Source: Streptomyces zagrosensis
GTDB lineage: Bacteria; Actinomycetota; Actinomycetes; Streptomycetales; Streptomycetaceae
Direction: 5' to 3'
DNA: 64,000 nt
Assembly: GCF_014203645.1 (NCBI RefSeq)
Contig: NZ_JACHJL010000016.1
Span: 117,155-181,154, forward strand
The position numbers and the translations under genes were made by a program. The notes under the pieces are model-generated. The model made no database searches, was not told the origin of the DNA, and saw nothing but the letters and a program-made list of their open reading frames with translations. Shown here one piece after another: positions 34,801 through 42,111 of the stretch (positions within the stretch are counted from its first letter, which is position 1; each line of letters begins with the position of its first letter).

Positions 34801-36802
34801 CACCGGTCTTCTCCAGTCGCAGCACCGCCGCGACGGTCGCACACACCACGCGCTCGTTGTCGGTGGCGGGTGCCACGACGGAGCCTGTGTCGATCGAGGG
34901 CTCCGGCAGGGCGCCCCGATCGAGCTTGCCGTTCGCGGTGAGCGGGAACTCCTTCATGACGACGAGGTGGGCGGGCACCATGTACTCCACCAGGTGCTGG
35001 GCGGCCCACGCCTTGACGTCGTCCGCCCGCAGATCCGCACTGCCAGCGGCCGGGATCACGTATCCCACCAGGTAGGTGCCGCCCGCCGTGTTCTTCTTCG
35101 CGACGACGCAGGTGTGCCGCACCCCGGGATGTTCCGCGAGGCCCGACTCGACGTCCTCGATCTCCAGCCGCATGCCGCGGATCTTGACCTGGTTGTCGGC
35201 GCGCCCGAGGAAGTCCAGCGATCCGTCCGGGGCGTACCGCGCCAGGTCACCGGTCCGGTACAGCCGGGACCCGTCCCCGGCGAACGGATTGGCCACGAAC
35301 CGGGATGCCGTGAGGCCGGGCGCGTTGACGTATCCGCGCCCAAGGAGGTGTCCTCCCACGTACAACTCACCACCGACCCCGACCGGGACCGGGCGCAGTT
35401 CGTCATCCAGTACATAGAGCTGGGTGTTGGGGTTGGCCTTGCCGATCGACGTCGAAAGGCGCTCGGCCACGCCCCGGTAGATGACGTGGGAGACGCCGAT
35501 GGTCGTCTCGGCCGGGCCGTAGCCGTGGTAGAGGGGAATGTCGAGCTGGGTGCGGAACCGCGCGTACAGCTCTGGGGTCAGTACCTCACCGCCGCACCAT
35601 ACGTGCCGCAGGCTGCCCAGGCGGCCGGAGTCGCCCGCTATCTCAAGAAGCACGTCCAGCATGGACGACACCAGGTAGGTGAAGGTGACGCGCTGCTCGG
35701 CTATCACGCTCAGCAGGTGGTGCGGATCGCGTTCGCCGCCCGGACGCAAAATCACCAACTTGCCGCCGGACACCAACGGCAAGAAGATTTCGTTGATGGA
35801 GATGTCGAAGGACAGCGGCGCCTTGAACAGCGAAGCGTCGTCAGGGCCGAAGCCCAGGATCTCGCCGACTTGCCACAGCAGGCGCTCGCTGATCGCCTCG
35901 TGCCGGATCATGGCGCCCTTGGGCCGCCCGGTCGAACCAGACGTGAAGATCACATATGCCAGGGCCTGGCCAGGGACGGTTGCCTCGGGCCCCTCGACGG
36001 GGTAAGCATCCAATGTCCAGTTGCCGAGGGCGACGGCCACGGCGTCCGGTTCGCCCGCGGCGCGCTCACCCGACTCATTGAGTTGCAGCACCACCCGGGC
36101 GTCCTCGATGACGACGGCTCGGCGCGCGGCGGGCCACTGCGGATCGAGCGGAACGAACGCGCACTTCGCCTGGAGCACGGCGAGGAGTCCGATGACCATC
36201 TCGGCGGAGCGGCCCAGTGAGATACCGACGACCTGCTCAGCGGTGAGGCCGCGTTCGATCAGGTGATGTGCTAGCTGGCTGGATTTTTCGGCCACCTCAC
36301 GGTAGGTCAGCGACCGGTGCTCATCGACGATCGCGACGGCGTTGGGCCTGGTACGTGCCTGCGCACGGAACATCTCCATGATGGTCGGGCGGACCCGGTC
36401 GGCCTGGGTGTCGTTCCACTTGGCCAGGACCTCGATCCTCGCCGCGATGCTGGACGGGCTGATGGTGCCGATGGGTCGGTCCGGGAAGTCGGCCAGGTCA
36501 TCAAGGGCGAGCTGGGCCTCGGCCGGTGCTACGCCATCGGGAACGGTGATGTTGAGGCCGTCCGCGCCCACCTCCCACCCGTCATCGCCGGCAGCGCCGT
36601 TGGCGACCCACCCAAGGACATCGGTGAACTGCGTGCCAGGGGACAGGTCTATGCCATTGGGGCTGAGGCCCGTTGCCCAGTACGACAGCCCGATGGCGCA
36701 CGCCGCGGCGATGGTCCGGTCGTCGTAATCGCCGGCCCGCCGACGTATGTCCGTCAGGCGAGCGGGAGAAAGCAGTACGCGAGAAGCGAGCGGTTCCACC
36801 AT
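25814..36802 (-). CDS. cchH: Trimodular siderophore NRPS, CchH-like (coelichelin-type)
   Basis: About 3,660 residues, order A-T-E-C-A-T-E-C-A-T with no thioesterase. Approximate residues: A1 140-640, T1 660-725 (LGGDSM), E1 735-1170 (HHVVIDGVSW, NYLGRF), C2 1185-1610 (HHIIADG), A2 1640-2130, T2 2165-2235 (AGGDSI), E2 2250-2660 (HHIAVDAVSW, NYLGRG), C3 2670-3075 (YHLLLWDG; first His replaced by Tyr), A3 3090-3580, T3 3600-3665 (LGGHSM). The specificity codes I extract are DINYWGGIGK (formyl-hydroxyornithine), DFWNIGMVHK (Thr) and DMENLGLINK (hydroxyornithine), as in coelichelin synthetase from memory. E domains predict D-residues 1 and 2. The first ~130 residues form an unassigned leader. Start taken at ATG 36802; ATG 36829 is an alternative. 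Iron box 2 lies 15-40 bp upstream. Confidence 0.93.
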   Translation of the reverse strand: MVEPLASRVLLSPARLTDIRRRAGDYDDRTIAAACAIGLSYWATGLSPNGIDLSPGTQFTDVLGWVANGAAGDDGWEVGADGLNITVPDGVAPAEAQLALDDLADFPDRPIGTISPSSIAARIEVLAKWNDTQADRVRPTIMEMFRAQARTRPNAVAIVDEHRSLTYREVAEKSSQLAHHLIERGLTAEQVVGISLGRSAEMVIGLLAVLQAKCAFVPLDPQWPAARRAVVIEDARVVLQLNESGERAAGEPDAVAVALGNWTLDAYPVEGPEATVPGQALAYVIFTSGSTGRPKGAMIRHEAISERLLWQVGEILGFGPDDASLFKAPLSFDISINEIFLPLVSGGKLVILRPGGERDPHHLLSVIAEQRVTFTYLVSSMLDVLLEIAGDSGRLGSLRHVWCGGEVLTPELYARFRTQLDIPLYHGYGPAETTIGVSHVIYRGVAERLSTSIGKANPNTQLYVLDDELRPVPVGVGGELYVGGHLLGRGYVNAPGLTASRFVANPFAGDGSRLYRTGDLARYAPDGSLDFLGRADNQVKIRGMRLEIEDVESGLAEHPGVRHTCVVAKKNTAGGTYLVGYVIPAAGSADLRADDVKAWAAQHLVEYMVPAHLVVMKEFPLTANGKLDRGALPEPSIDTGSVVAPATDNERVVCATVAAVLRLEKTGVDQDFFQLGGDSMLAISLLSALRDAGLYVTARQIFTHSSLGALAAVASREDVSTVDHGDIATGPVVGSPIVQWLGQTTDAIDGFVQSVVLNTPADLTADALDEILAALLGRHDMLRAKLVRGERWSFDIPPAGPAVVGWQASDRPLAECVALATEGLDPAGGVLLRAVWRRAAQQLVVVAHHVVIDGVSWRIVMDDLATAWRQFVAGTPIDLPPVGTSFRRWTQLLERAAFDADRTHFEQPLPGADAPVGRRALTEADTVARERTHTVTVGSKDTAALLGEIPAKFHAGVNDVLLTALAVTLARWRRDRGQDQTFAHIELEGHGREGRFVAGDAGFEPDLSRTVGWFTTLFPVTVDPGAAADFTAPTYLAAALKSVKEDLARVPSNGVSYGALRYLTDTGLTTPAPQVLFNYLGRFEAGAVGDWQLAGSTGQLGEKRDLRMRLPRALEFNAIAEPDASGAYELVTTLSWPDGVFTDEDIASIGRYFTATLAALAALEEGGHSPSDFPLVSLTQADIDDVDGPALRDILPLTPLQEGLYFHSVFDDDASGSYVEQQLLTLNGDVDADRLAAAATRLLTLYPNLGARFTALADGRVVSIVESGVQAPFTTLDRPAISDEEIRHHAERDRRAGFDLATGPLMRYTLIRAGSGRNVLVQTVHHIIADGWSVPPMLRALLAEYHAPGTVHPLGGFRDYVSWLAARDHDESDRVWRAELAELPGPSLVAEGHTPSERFADTAADAAAVADAAEAAEPTEFAKTAEAAKPTEPAIDMDAAARSAGVPLSAAVHSAWALTLGGILHGRDVVFGSTVSGRDADVPGIGDMVGLFINTIPVRARWTAASTARDLLTAVKEHQSTVVAHQHVSLARIGRQAGAGSLFDTLVVFDVATDVEALRGPDDALVITDIVNEGAPHYPLTLVVERASDGRPRFNLIYDGELLRPRSAKTIVDTFTQTLTGLLNRPDALVDELAPKAGQHLAQLPPTTLGELFDAAAQRDPAATAVTQCALDGTTRSLTYGELAAAKGELAMALRAAGVGPGKRVAVAVPRSVEQVVALVAVVTAGGAYVPLDLAYPDERLEYILADAAPQVVLVAREQRDRFTGLLARAGVRARVLVQGDELPLDTTEPVVNWHDPAYVIYTSGSTGRPKGVVVPHSSVVTLLANTQPDMHFGPHDVWVQFHSFSFDFAVWELWGALVHGGELLVPEYGLTRSPDDFHRLIRERAVTVLNQTPSAFYQFIEADRRADEPVTALRRIIFGGEALDLGRLRGWVERHGASAPELVNMYGITETTVHVTHRVLTDEDFAFGDDVSPIGGPLPGLVTYLLDDRLRPVPPGQVGAIYVAGDQLALGYLGRPGLTAGRFVANPFADDGSRMYHTGDLARRTLDGELEFAGRADDQVQLKGFRIELGEVESAVRELAGIVDAAVTVADSGDHLVAHVVGRVPDDVTDLLSAKLPVHMVPGRVLPVAALPLTVNGKLDRKALTARAAQAAQATQAEAPVAAFDAALTALIDIFARALPGTAVDADTNFFRAGGDSIVAITVVNRARALGLSIAPRDVFSFKTPRALAEHLSLRTPQAAPAAQARRDDGPLPATPIILRQRELGGSLARFAQARALVAAEGTSLADVQHAANAVVAAHPALRLRLRVEHGVWALRTEPAREITVVRTDAADVTAAAAAANEAAGRLDPSTADVIAFSWLAASRTLAITVHHIAVDAVSWLVLLDDLATALSGTPLAPPTTSYAEYAEALTVQSAQLTSDLGHWLSTLQAPALLPAVHHLRETVVVLEPEVSERVTRSAPAALGVGLTELLCGALRTALTHIQSAPTDLAIELERHGRVPVEEHHDYTRTIGWFTSIAPVRVSAHTDPVAAAREITQRQPDERGHVAYGQLRYLNPQTAPLLNARPQVLFNYLGRGSESQALHLTGGDQGSPYAVEVNAWIDDVTGSLHAAFTLAEGIPQDITEHWRTALEHIGSAAATAERTAPVTPLQRGLFFQAQLAGPTGHYVAQSYFTFDRRLDTDALAKAMAYVIARHPVMGAGFGTDDDGNPVQVLKAGRRVDIGTVDLTTDADVEALRARDRASGFDLDAPPLIRVTVVRTPNGRDGLLLSYHLLLWDGWSREIVLRDLFDAYQAIVAGEPLDAAPALPSFEDYARALDAKDPVVSNRFWAEHLSGLSGPTLLAGPTPALPDDVPRAVVRTLSAELSELLRQAARAHGVTLNSVLTGAFGLLLGAHTGRTDAVFGVTVSGREGEGHAGIVGVLLNTVPMWTRARPADSVGEYLSDVQAARAAAMEHEHLGLGEIQRASGHDTLFDNLFVLQNFLDLDAFAEMNTRHGITSVQADDSTHYPFTWVVTPGEQLTVKLEHRGDDPATAHRLLADYLRILEDLARSTGQVGALRGLEPHPEPAERTDVGTDTVIDRFDRAADRNPRRIALVAHGSALTFAQLQERSRAVAGVLAQRGIGPEMTVGLAIPRSLDSIVALFAVLRVGATYVPLELDHPDERIAAIVADAQPEVILTVSGVSPRLSGELIELDRPLPEADPFVTFAPDDPNRLRHPAYTIYTSGSTGKPKGVVTEYAGLTNMLINHQRRIFEPVLAEHDHRVFKVAHTVSFAFDMSWEELLWLADGHEVHICDEELRRDAPRLVAYCREHGIDVINVTPTYAQQLVAEGLLDTPQRRPALVLLGGEAVTPTLWRRLAETEGTVGYNLYGPTEYTINTLGVGTFECQDPVVGVAIDNTEAYVLDPWLRPLPDGVPGELYVAGIGIARGYLGQSAQTAHRFVACPFGKPGERMYRTGDLVARRPDGNLMYLGRTDQQVKIRGHRVELGEVEAVFAAHPAVRFAAAVAQPDPQVDGAYRLAAYLVLDGGDVAQVAGEVGTKLPDFLRPTHYAQVDSIPLTVNGKVDTKALPAAKPLGTLTTAGERAPQTETETAVCEFFAEALDLDDDEVSAVSDFVSLGGHSMLAVRLIGLLRREYGPVITIRDLFTLRTPEAIARHLDENS

Positions 36803-36843
36803 TGAAGACTCAGCATCCTTCCAAGGCATGCAGGAAACCTAAC

Positions 36844-36862
36844 CTAAGTTAGGCTTACCTAA
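36844..36862 (-). promoter_or_regulatory. Iron box 2, before the NRPS
   Basis: CTAAGTTAGGCTTACCTAA matches the iron-box consensus at about 16 of 19 positions. A second overlapping half (CCTAACC) lies on its left. It overlaps the last codons of the upstream exporter gene, so the NRPS transcript has its own iron-regulated promoter. Confidence 0.85.
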
Positions 36863-38646
36863 CTACCCTCTCGCCAGGCACGCCACAGCCGCGCGTACTG
36901 ACCGCCCATAGCCACCAGATCCGCGTGCGTTCCTTCCTCCACCACGCGTCCCGCATCCAGCACGGCGATCCGGTCCGCCGCCATCGCCTGCGTCAGCCGA
37001 TGCGCCACAAACAGCGCGGTGCGGCCCGCGCACGCGGCCAGCACGGCCCGATCCAGCTCGGCTGCGCCCTCGCTGCCCGCCTCGGCGGTTGATTCGTCGA
37101 GCACCACCACCGGCGAGCGGCCCAACTCCAGCCGGGCCAGGGCGATATGGGCCACCTTGGTGCCATCAAGGCGCTCGCCGCCCTCGCCGACCATGGTGTT
37201 CAGCCCATCGGGCAACAGCTCGACCCACCCATCGGCTCCGACCACGCGCAACGCCTCAAGGAGGCGGGCATCGCTCGCCTCGGGCGCGGCGAGCCGCAGG
37301 TCGTCGGCGAGTGGGCCCGAGAACACGTGTGTCTCCTGCGTCAGGATGCTCACCAAGGCCCGCGCCCCTGCCTCGTCAAGCTCGGCGAGGTCGTGCGATC
37401 CGATACGTACCGATCCGGCCTGTGGGGTCCCGATGCCGGCGATCAGCGCGGCCAGTGTGGATTTGCCCGCGCCCGTCGCCCCCACCAAAGCCAACGAACC
37501 GCCCGCCGGGATGGACAGATTCACCTCCCGCAGTACCGGTTCCTCAGTGTCGGGATAGCTGAACGTCAGCCCCTCCACCGTCACCGGGTACGGCGCGGTG
37601 GCTGCCGGCGCGACGGACTCATCGCCCACCAACCGGTCCTCCGCGGGCTCCCCCAACACCCCGACCAGGCGGGTCAGGCTCGCGCCCGACTTCTGCGCCT
37701 CGTCGAACGTGAACATGATGGCGCCCAGCGGGGTGAACAACCGGTGGAACATCAACGGAGCTGCCGACACCTCGCCCAGGCTGGCGGCGTCGGCCTCCAG
37801 CAGAAAGTACCCCACCACCAAGATCAGGACCAGACCGATGAACTCGGCGCGATTCTCCCTGCCGACGAACCGGCCGAAGAATCGGAACACCTCGATCCCG
37901 AGGTTGCGCACCCGCCATGACTCGCGGGTGACCTGCTCGCGGACGGCGTCCTCAAGGCGGTACGCCCGTACCGTGTCGATCCCGTTCAGACCACTGATCA
38001 ACGCTTGCGCACGATCGGCCTGGGCCACCCGCTGCTTTCGATAGAGCGGTGCGGACCGGGGCAGATACCAGCGCAGGGCCAGCGCGTACGCGGGCAGCGC
38101 GGCGGCGCCGGCTAGGCCGAGCCGCCAGTCAAGTCCGAACATGCCGACCGTGGCGATGACGACCAGCACGCCCGCCGAGAACACCGTGGGCACGGCCGTC
38201 CGGATGCCCTTGGACATCACGGCCACATCGTCACCGACCCGGGACAGTACGTCGCCCCGCCCCACCTGCTCGATGCGTGCGCTCGGCATTCCCAACACCG
38301 CGCGGACGGCGCCTTCTCGCAACCGGGCGAGCAGATCGGCGCCTAGCCGCCCGATCAGGTACGTCGATGCGGCGGTGGCCGCCGCGCCGAGCAGCGCGGC
38401 AGCCCCCATCAATACTCCGACCGTGACCAGCACCGAGCGGGAGTCGCCCGCCACCACCCCGTCAACTACTCGGCCCAGCAGGAGTAGCGGAAGCACCTGG
38501 AGCGCCGCCCCGGCCACCGTGGTGAGCACGGTGAAGGCTGCCAGCCATGGGATCTGGCGGCAGTGTGCCGCGACCCATCTGGTGGCCTCACCTCCGGTCG
38601 CCGTACGCAGGGTTGTCGGGGCGGGACGGGCGTCGATGGCACTCAC
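36859..38646 (-). CDS. cchG: ABC exporter half-transporter with degenerate signature
   Basis: 595 residues from a GTG. Six membrane segments lie in residues 30-320, then a nucleotide-binding domain with intact Walker A (VGATGAGKST), Q-loop (TQETHVF), Walker B (VVVLDESTAEAG) and H-loop (FVAHRL). The signature reads GERLDGTKVAHIALARL instead of LSGGQ. This is the mirror image of the defects in the half-transporter at 24127-25827. Together they should form a heterodimer with one complete ATP site. Predicted function: export of the desferri-siderophore. It overlaps iron box 2 at its 3' end and follows the binding-protein gene by 46 bp. Confidence 0.88.
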   Translation of the reverse strand: MSAIDARPAPTTLRTATGGEATRWVAAHCRQIPWLAAFTVLTTVAGAALQVLPLLLLGRVVDGVVAGDSRSVLVTVGVLMGAAALLGAAATAASTYLIGRLGADLLARLREGAVRAVLGMPSARIEQVGRGDVLSRVGDDVAVMSKGIRTAVPTVFSAGVLVVIATVGMFGLDWRLGLAGAAALPAYALALRWYLPRSAPLYRKQRVAQADRAQALISGLNGIDTVRAYRLEDAVREQVTRESWRVRNLGIEVFRFFGRFVGRENRAEFIGLVLILVVGYFLLEADAASLGEVSAAPLMFHRLFTPLGAIMFTFDEAQKSGASLTRLVGVLGEPAEDRLVGDESVAPAATAPYPVTVEGLTFSYPDTEEPVLREVNLSIPAGGSLALVGATGAGKSTLAALIAGIGTPQAGSVRIGSHDLAELDEAGARALVSILTQETHVFSGPLADDLRLAAPEASDARLLEALRVVGADGWVELLPDGLNTMVGEGGERLDGTKVAHIALARLELGRSPVVVLDESTAEAGSEGAAELDRAVLAACAGRTALFVAHRLTQAMAADRIAVLDAGRVVEEGTHADLVAMGGQYARLWRAWREGS

Positions 38647-38692
38647 ACGAAGACCAAATCTTGCCGAGGGTGGAGGGGCGTGGTCAGCACTC

Positions 38693-39742
38693 CTACTTGA
38701 CCGATTTCACGAGTTCGTCAATCGCGTACGGCAGGGACAGCAAGGTGCCCTGGGACATGGCCGCACCGACCGCCGGACCCTCACTGTCCAGAAGGTACGA
38801 CACGTTGCCCTTCTTGACCGCGGGCAGGTTGGCGAACAGCTTGAACTTCTTCAGCGCCTGCGTGTCCGCCTTGTCGTTGATGACGAAGATGCGATCGACG
38901 TCCACCAGGTCGATGCGCTCGGGGGAGAGCTCGGTGGAGAAGCTGCCGCCCGCGATCTTGTCGATCTCGGTCTGGTACGTGAAGCCGGTGCCCGTTACCA
39001 GCCGTCCGCGCACGTCGGTTGAGGTGAACGGGGCCACGGAGTTCTTGTACCAGCACAGTACGACGGCGGTTTGGCCCCCGAACTCGGGGTGCGCCTTCTT
39101 GGCTGTGGCGAGCTTGCTCTCGATGCCCTGCACCAGCTTGGTGCCCTCGTCTTCCTTGCCGAGCGCCTTGGCGATGTGCGCCGCGTTGTCCTGCCACGGC
39201 GCGCTGAAGGGCTCCTTCTCGGCCTTCGTACGGCCCACCGTCTTGGCGATGTTGGAGAGCTTGTCGTAGGCGGCCTTGTCGATCTCGGAGTAGACGGCGA
39301 TGATCAGGTCCGGCCGCAGCGAGGCGATCTTCTCGTAGTTGGGGCCGGAGTCGCCGTTTTCCATGATGACCTCGGGGCGGGTGTCGCCCCACTTGTCCTT
39401 CACCCAGGGCCACTGGGTGTTGATGTCAGGCTCCTTGCCCGCCGGGTTCGGGTACTGATCGACCATGCCGACCGGCTTCACGCCAAGCGCCAGCACGGCC
39501 TGGTCGTCCGTGTAGCCCACCGTGACGACCCGGCGGGGAGCCTTGGCGATCTTGGTGGACCCGAATGCATGCTCCACGGTGACCGGGAAGGTGCCGCCGG
39601 AGGCAGCCGGGGCGTCATCGCTCTTCTTGTCCGTCGAGTCGGAACCGCATCCCGCGAGGAGGCCGACGCCGAGCGTCGTGGCGGTCAATACTGCCGCTAG
39701 CCGCCGCCAAGGCTTCTTAAGCGTCGTTCGTTGGAGAAGCAT
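38693..39742 (-). CDS. cchF: Iron-siderophore-binding lipoprotein
   Basis: 349 residues from the ATG at 39742 (AAGGGA upstream). Lipoprotein signal peptide with lipobox LLAGC near residue 31, a Ser/Asp/Lys linker, then a class III (FecB/FepB/FhuD-type) binding fold: PRRVVTVGYTDDQAVLALGV, RPDLIIAVYSEIDKAAYDKL and RIDLVDVDRIFVIND. It captures the ferric siderophore at the cell surface and delivers it to the permease pair encoded by the cchC- and cchD-like genes. Iron box 3 lies 70-90 bp upstream. Confidence 0.92.
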   Translation of the reverse strand: MLLQRTTLKKPWRRLAAVLTATTLGVGLLAGCGSDSTDKKSDDAPAASGGTFPVTVEHAFGSTKIAKAPRRVVTVGYTDDQAVLALGVKPVGMVDQYPNPAGKEPDINTQWPWVKDKWGDTRPEVIMENGDSGPNYEKIASLRPDLIIAVYSEIDKAAYDKLSNIAKTVGRTKAEKEPFSAPWQDNAAHIAKALGKEDEGTKLVQGIESKLATAKKAHPEFGGQTAVVLCWYKNSVAPFTSTDVRGRLVTGTGFTYQTEIDKIAGGSFSTELSPERIDLVDVDRIFVINDKADTQALKKFKLFANLPAVKKGNVSYLLDSEGPAVGAAMSQGTLLSLPYAIDELVKSVK

Positions 39743-39813
39743 CCGAGATCCCTTGCTTTCGCACTGTCCACTGCACCCCTGTGTGGGGGCAGCCAAACCT
39801 TACCCCGCAAAAG

Positions 39814-39832
39814 TTAGGCCAGCCTACCCTAA
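39814..39832 (-). promoter_or_regulatory. Iron box 3, before the binding-protein gene
   Basis: Read on the minus strand it is TTAGGGTAGGCTGGCCTAA, about 16 of 19 consensus positions. It drives the binding-protein gene and probably the exporter half behind it. Confidence 0.87.
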
Positions 39833-40113
39833 CTGCTGAACTTCCTTAATGCGTACGGGAGTTGGGAAAGTTACGCCTGTTCGGCGCCGGCCTGATAGCC
39901 CACTGCATGGCTGAGGCCGCGGTGCACGTTCCATGGCGTGATCGGCCGCAGGAGCATGCGTAACACCGCCTGACGCGCTATGCGACCGAAGACTGAAGGC
40001 CGCCGGGGCCAGGGCCCTGGACCCGTTCCGCTACCTCATCGCCACCGGGAAACGCACCTACCCCACCGCCGACAACCACCCATGGAAGCCCCACCCCAGC
40101 GCCCCCTATGGGC
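39833..40113. pseudogene. Possible gene remnant between uptake ATPase and lipoprotein genes
   Basis: 281 bp with no intact gene. On the plus strand one short frame reads RLKAAGARALDPFRYLIATG and then KRTYPTADNHPW. It looks protein-like but has no proper start and runs into the ATPase gene 3' end. I cannot name its family. The remainder is non-coding. Confidence 0.3.
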
Positions 40114-41010
40114 CTACAGATCGAGCCGTACGTGCGTACGGCCGATCGGTACGATGAGTGGCCGATCGCCCACCGGATCGTCGATCACCTTGGCCTGCAG
40201 CCCGAACGCCTCATGCAACAACTCGGCGGTGATCACGTCACGCGGACTCCCCTGCGCCAGGATAGATCCCGCCCGCATCACGATGAGGTTGTCGCTGTAG
40301 CGGGTGGCCAAATTGAGGTCGTGCAGCACCATGACCACGGTGCACCCCCCCTCGTGAAGATCGTCCACCAAATCGAGCACATCGATGGCGTGTGCCAGGT
40401 CGAGATAGGTGGTCGGCTCGTCAAGCAGCAGCAGATCGGTGCCCTGGGCCAGGGTCATCGAGATCCAGACGCGTTGGCGCTGACCGCCGGACAGCGAGTC
40501 AACCGGCCGCTGGGCCAACTCGGACACCCCGGTCATGGCCAACGCGTCCGCCACGATGCCGGCGTCGTCGGAAGACCACTGCCGCAGCCAACTTTGGTGC
40601 GGATGGCGCCCTCTGGCCACCAGGTCGGCCACCGTCAACCCCTCCGGCGCGACCGGCGCCTGCGGCAACAGGCCGAGCTTCTTGGCCACGTCCCTGGTCT
40701 TGAGCCTGGCGATGTCATCACCGTCCAGCAGGACCGTCCCCTTGGCTGGCTTGAGCAGCCGCGTCAAGGTGCGCAACAGGGTGGACTTCCCGCACCCATT
40801 GGGGCCGATGATCGTGGTGATCACCCCTGGCGGGATCGTCACGTCGAGGCCGTCAATGACCGTCTGGCCGCCATACCCGACCGTAATGTCGCGAGCCGCC
40901 AGCCGTGAGGCGCCCTTGAGCGCTGATTGCGTCACGGTTTTGGTCCCGGCCTCGGACTGCGCCTCGGACGTGGCCTCGGACTCGATCTCGGTGATGAACT
41001 GAGCGTCCAC
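40114..41010 (-). CDS. cchE: Siderophore ABC importer, ATP-binding protein
   Basis: About 298 residues from the GTG at 41010, which has GAGGGGGG upstream; an ATG at 41049, abutting the permease stop, is the alternative. The first ~30 residues are an Ala/Ser/Glu-rich extension. Then a FepC/FhuC-type ATPase: Walker A IGPNGCGKST, Q-loop LLPQAP, signature DSLSGGQRQRVWIS, Walker B LLLLDEPTTYLD, H-loop VLHDLN. All motifs are intact. It powers ferric-siderophore uptake with the two permeases. Last gene of the operon starting at iron box 4. Confidence 0.92.
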   Translation of the reverse strand: MDAQFITEIESEATSEAQSEAGTKTVTQSALKGASRLAARDITVGYGGQTVIDGLDVTIPPGVITTIIGPNGCGKSTLLRTLTRLLKPAKGTVLLDGDDIARLKTRDVAKKLGLLPQAPVAPEGLTVADLVARGRHPHQSWLRQWSSDDAGIVADALAMTGVSELAQRPVDSLSGGQRQRVWISMTLAQGTDLLLLDEPTTYLDLAHAIDVLDLVDDLHEGGCTVVMVLHDLNLATRYSDNLIVMRAGSILAQGSPRDVITAELLHEAFGLQAKVIDDPVGDRPLIVPIGRTHVRLDL

Positions 41011-41049
41011 AAGCCCCCCTCGCTTAGGTTCGCCTTGCTTTCTTACCAT

Positions 41050-42111
41050 CTATTTGAGGTTCGCCCGCACGAGCAGATAGACGAGGAACGGGCCGCCGAT
41101 CGCTGCGGTGACCACACCGACCGGAAGACTGATCGGCAGCGCCGTACGCGCGACCAGATCCGAGCCGATCAGCAGTAGCGCTCCGACCAGGCCGGAGACC
41201 ACCATCGGCGGCGTCGGGCACCTCGCCACACGCATCGCCACCTGCGGCGCGACCAGGGCGACAAACGGCACCGGGCCCGCCGCGCTCACCGCAGCAGCGG
41301 CCAACAGGACCGCGCATAGCAGCAGGACGGCCCGCACCCTTGAGTACCGGACGCCCAGACCGGCGGCGACCTCGTCGCCGAGGTGCATTGGCTTGAACTG
41401 GAAGGCGACAACGGCGACGACGACGCACAGGACGAGCGTGCACCAGGACGCCAACCGAACCTCGTCCCACGATCGGTCGTCCAATGAGCCGACCAACCAC
41501 GCCTGTGCCCTGGCCACGTCCTTGATGTCGGCCGAGACCAGCAACCAGGTGGTGATCGCCTGCATCACGGCGCTCACCGAAATGCCGATGAGAATGAGCC
41601 GGAAGCCATCGACACCACGCCGCCACGCCAGGAAGTACACCAGCAGCCCCGTGCCGAGACCGCCCGCGAGCGCCGCCGCGGACAGGCCCACCGTGCTGAC
41701 GACCGCCGCCGTGGTGCCGCCCGACACCGTCACCAAGAACACCGCGACCGCACTGGCTCCGCCCGTGATGCCCAAAATGTCCGGGCTGGCCAGAGGGTTG
41801 CGCGCAACGGACTGCAAGATCGCCCCGGACACCCCCAACGCGATCCCCACCACGACACCGGCCAGGGCGCGCGGCATCCGCAGATCCATGACCACGAACT
41901 CATCGACCTGTTCACCGCGGCCGAGAATCGTGGCGATCACCCGGGACAGGCTGATGGGGAAGTCCCCGATGCTGATGGAGAGGCAGAACAGCAAAAAGGT
42001 CGCCGCCGTCAGCAGCAGCGTGACCAAGACGAGCCAGGGCCGCCAAACGAACGACATGGGTCCGAGCCGCACGCCCGGCGCCACCGATGCCTTCACTTCT
42101 GTCCCGTTCAT
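41050..42111 (-). CDS. cchD: Siderophore ABC importer permease (FecCD type), second subunit
   Basis: 353 residues. The ATG overlaps the stop of the first permease gene (ATGA), marking coupled translation. About ten hydrophobic segments with the FecCD blocks: LRMPRALAGVVVGIALGVSG, ARNPLASPDILGITGGA and GPVPFVALVAPQVAMRVARC. It forms the membrane channel with the product of 42108-43166. The short gap to the ATPase gene supports one operon. Confidence 0.92.
   Translation of the reverse strand: MNGTEVKASVAPGVRLGPMSFVWRPWLVLVTLLLTAATFLLFCLSISIGDFPISLSRVIATILGRGEQVDEFVVMDLRMPRALAGVVVGIALGVSGAILQSVARNPLASPDILGITGGASAVAVFLVTVSGGTTAAVVSTVGLSAAALAGGLGTGLLVYFLAWRRGVDGFRLILIGISVSAVMQAITTWLLVSADIKDVARAQAWLVGSLDDRSWDEVRLASWCTLVLCVVVAVVAFQFKPMHLGDEVAAGLGVRYSRVRAVLLLCAVLLAAAAVSAAGPVPFVALVAPQVAMRVARCPTPPMVVSGLVGALLLIGSDLVARTALPISLPVGVVTAAIGGPFLVYLLVRANLK

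Noticed and set aside
27932..36220. Long plus-strand frames opposite the NRPS (641 and 795 codons)
   Set aside because: These are antisense shadows caused by high third-position G+C in the NRPS; no domain or start signal.
41024..41042. TTAGGTTCGCC-like sequence at the start of the uptake ATPase gene, considered as a sixth iron box
   Set aside because: Only about 12 of 19 positions match and the right half is lost. It lies within an operon.
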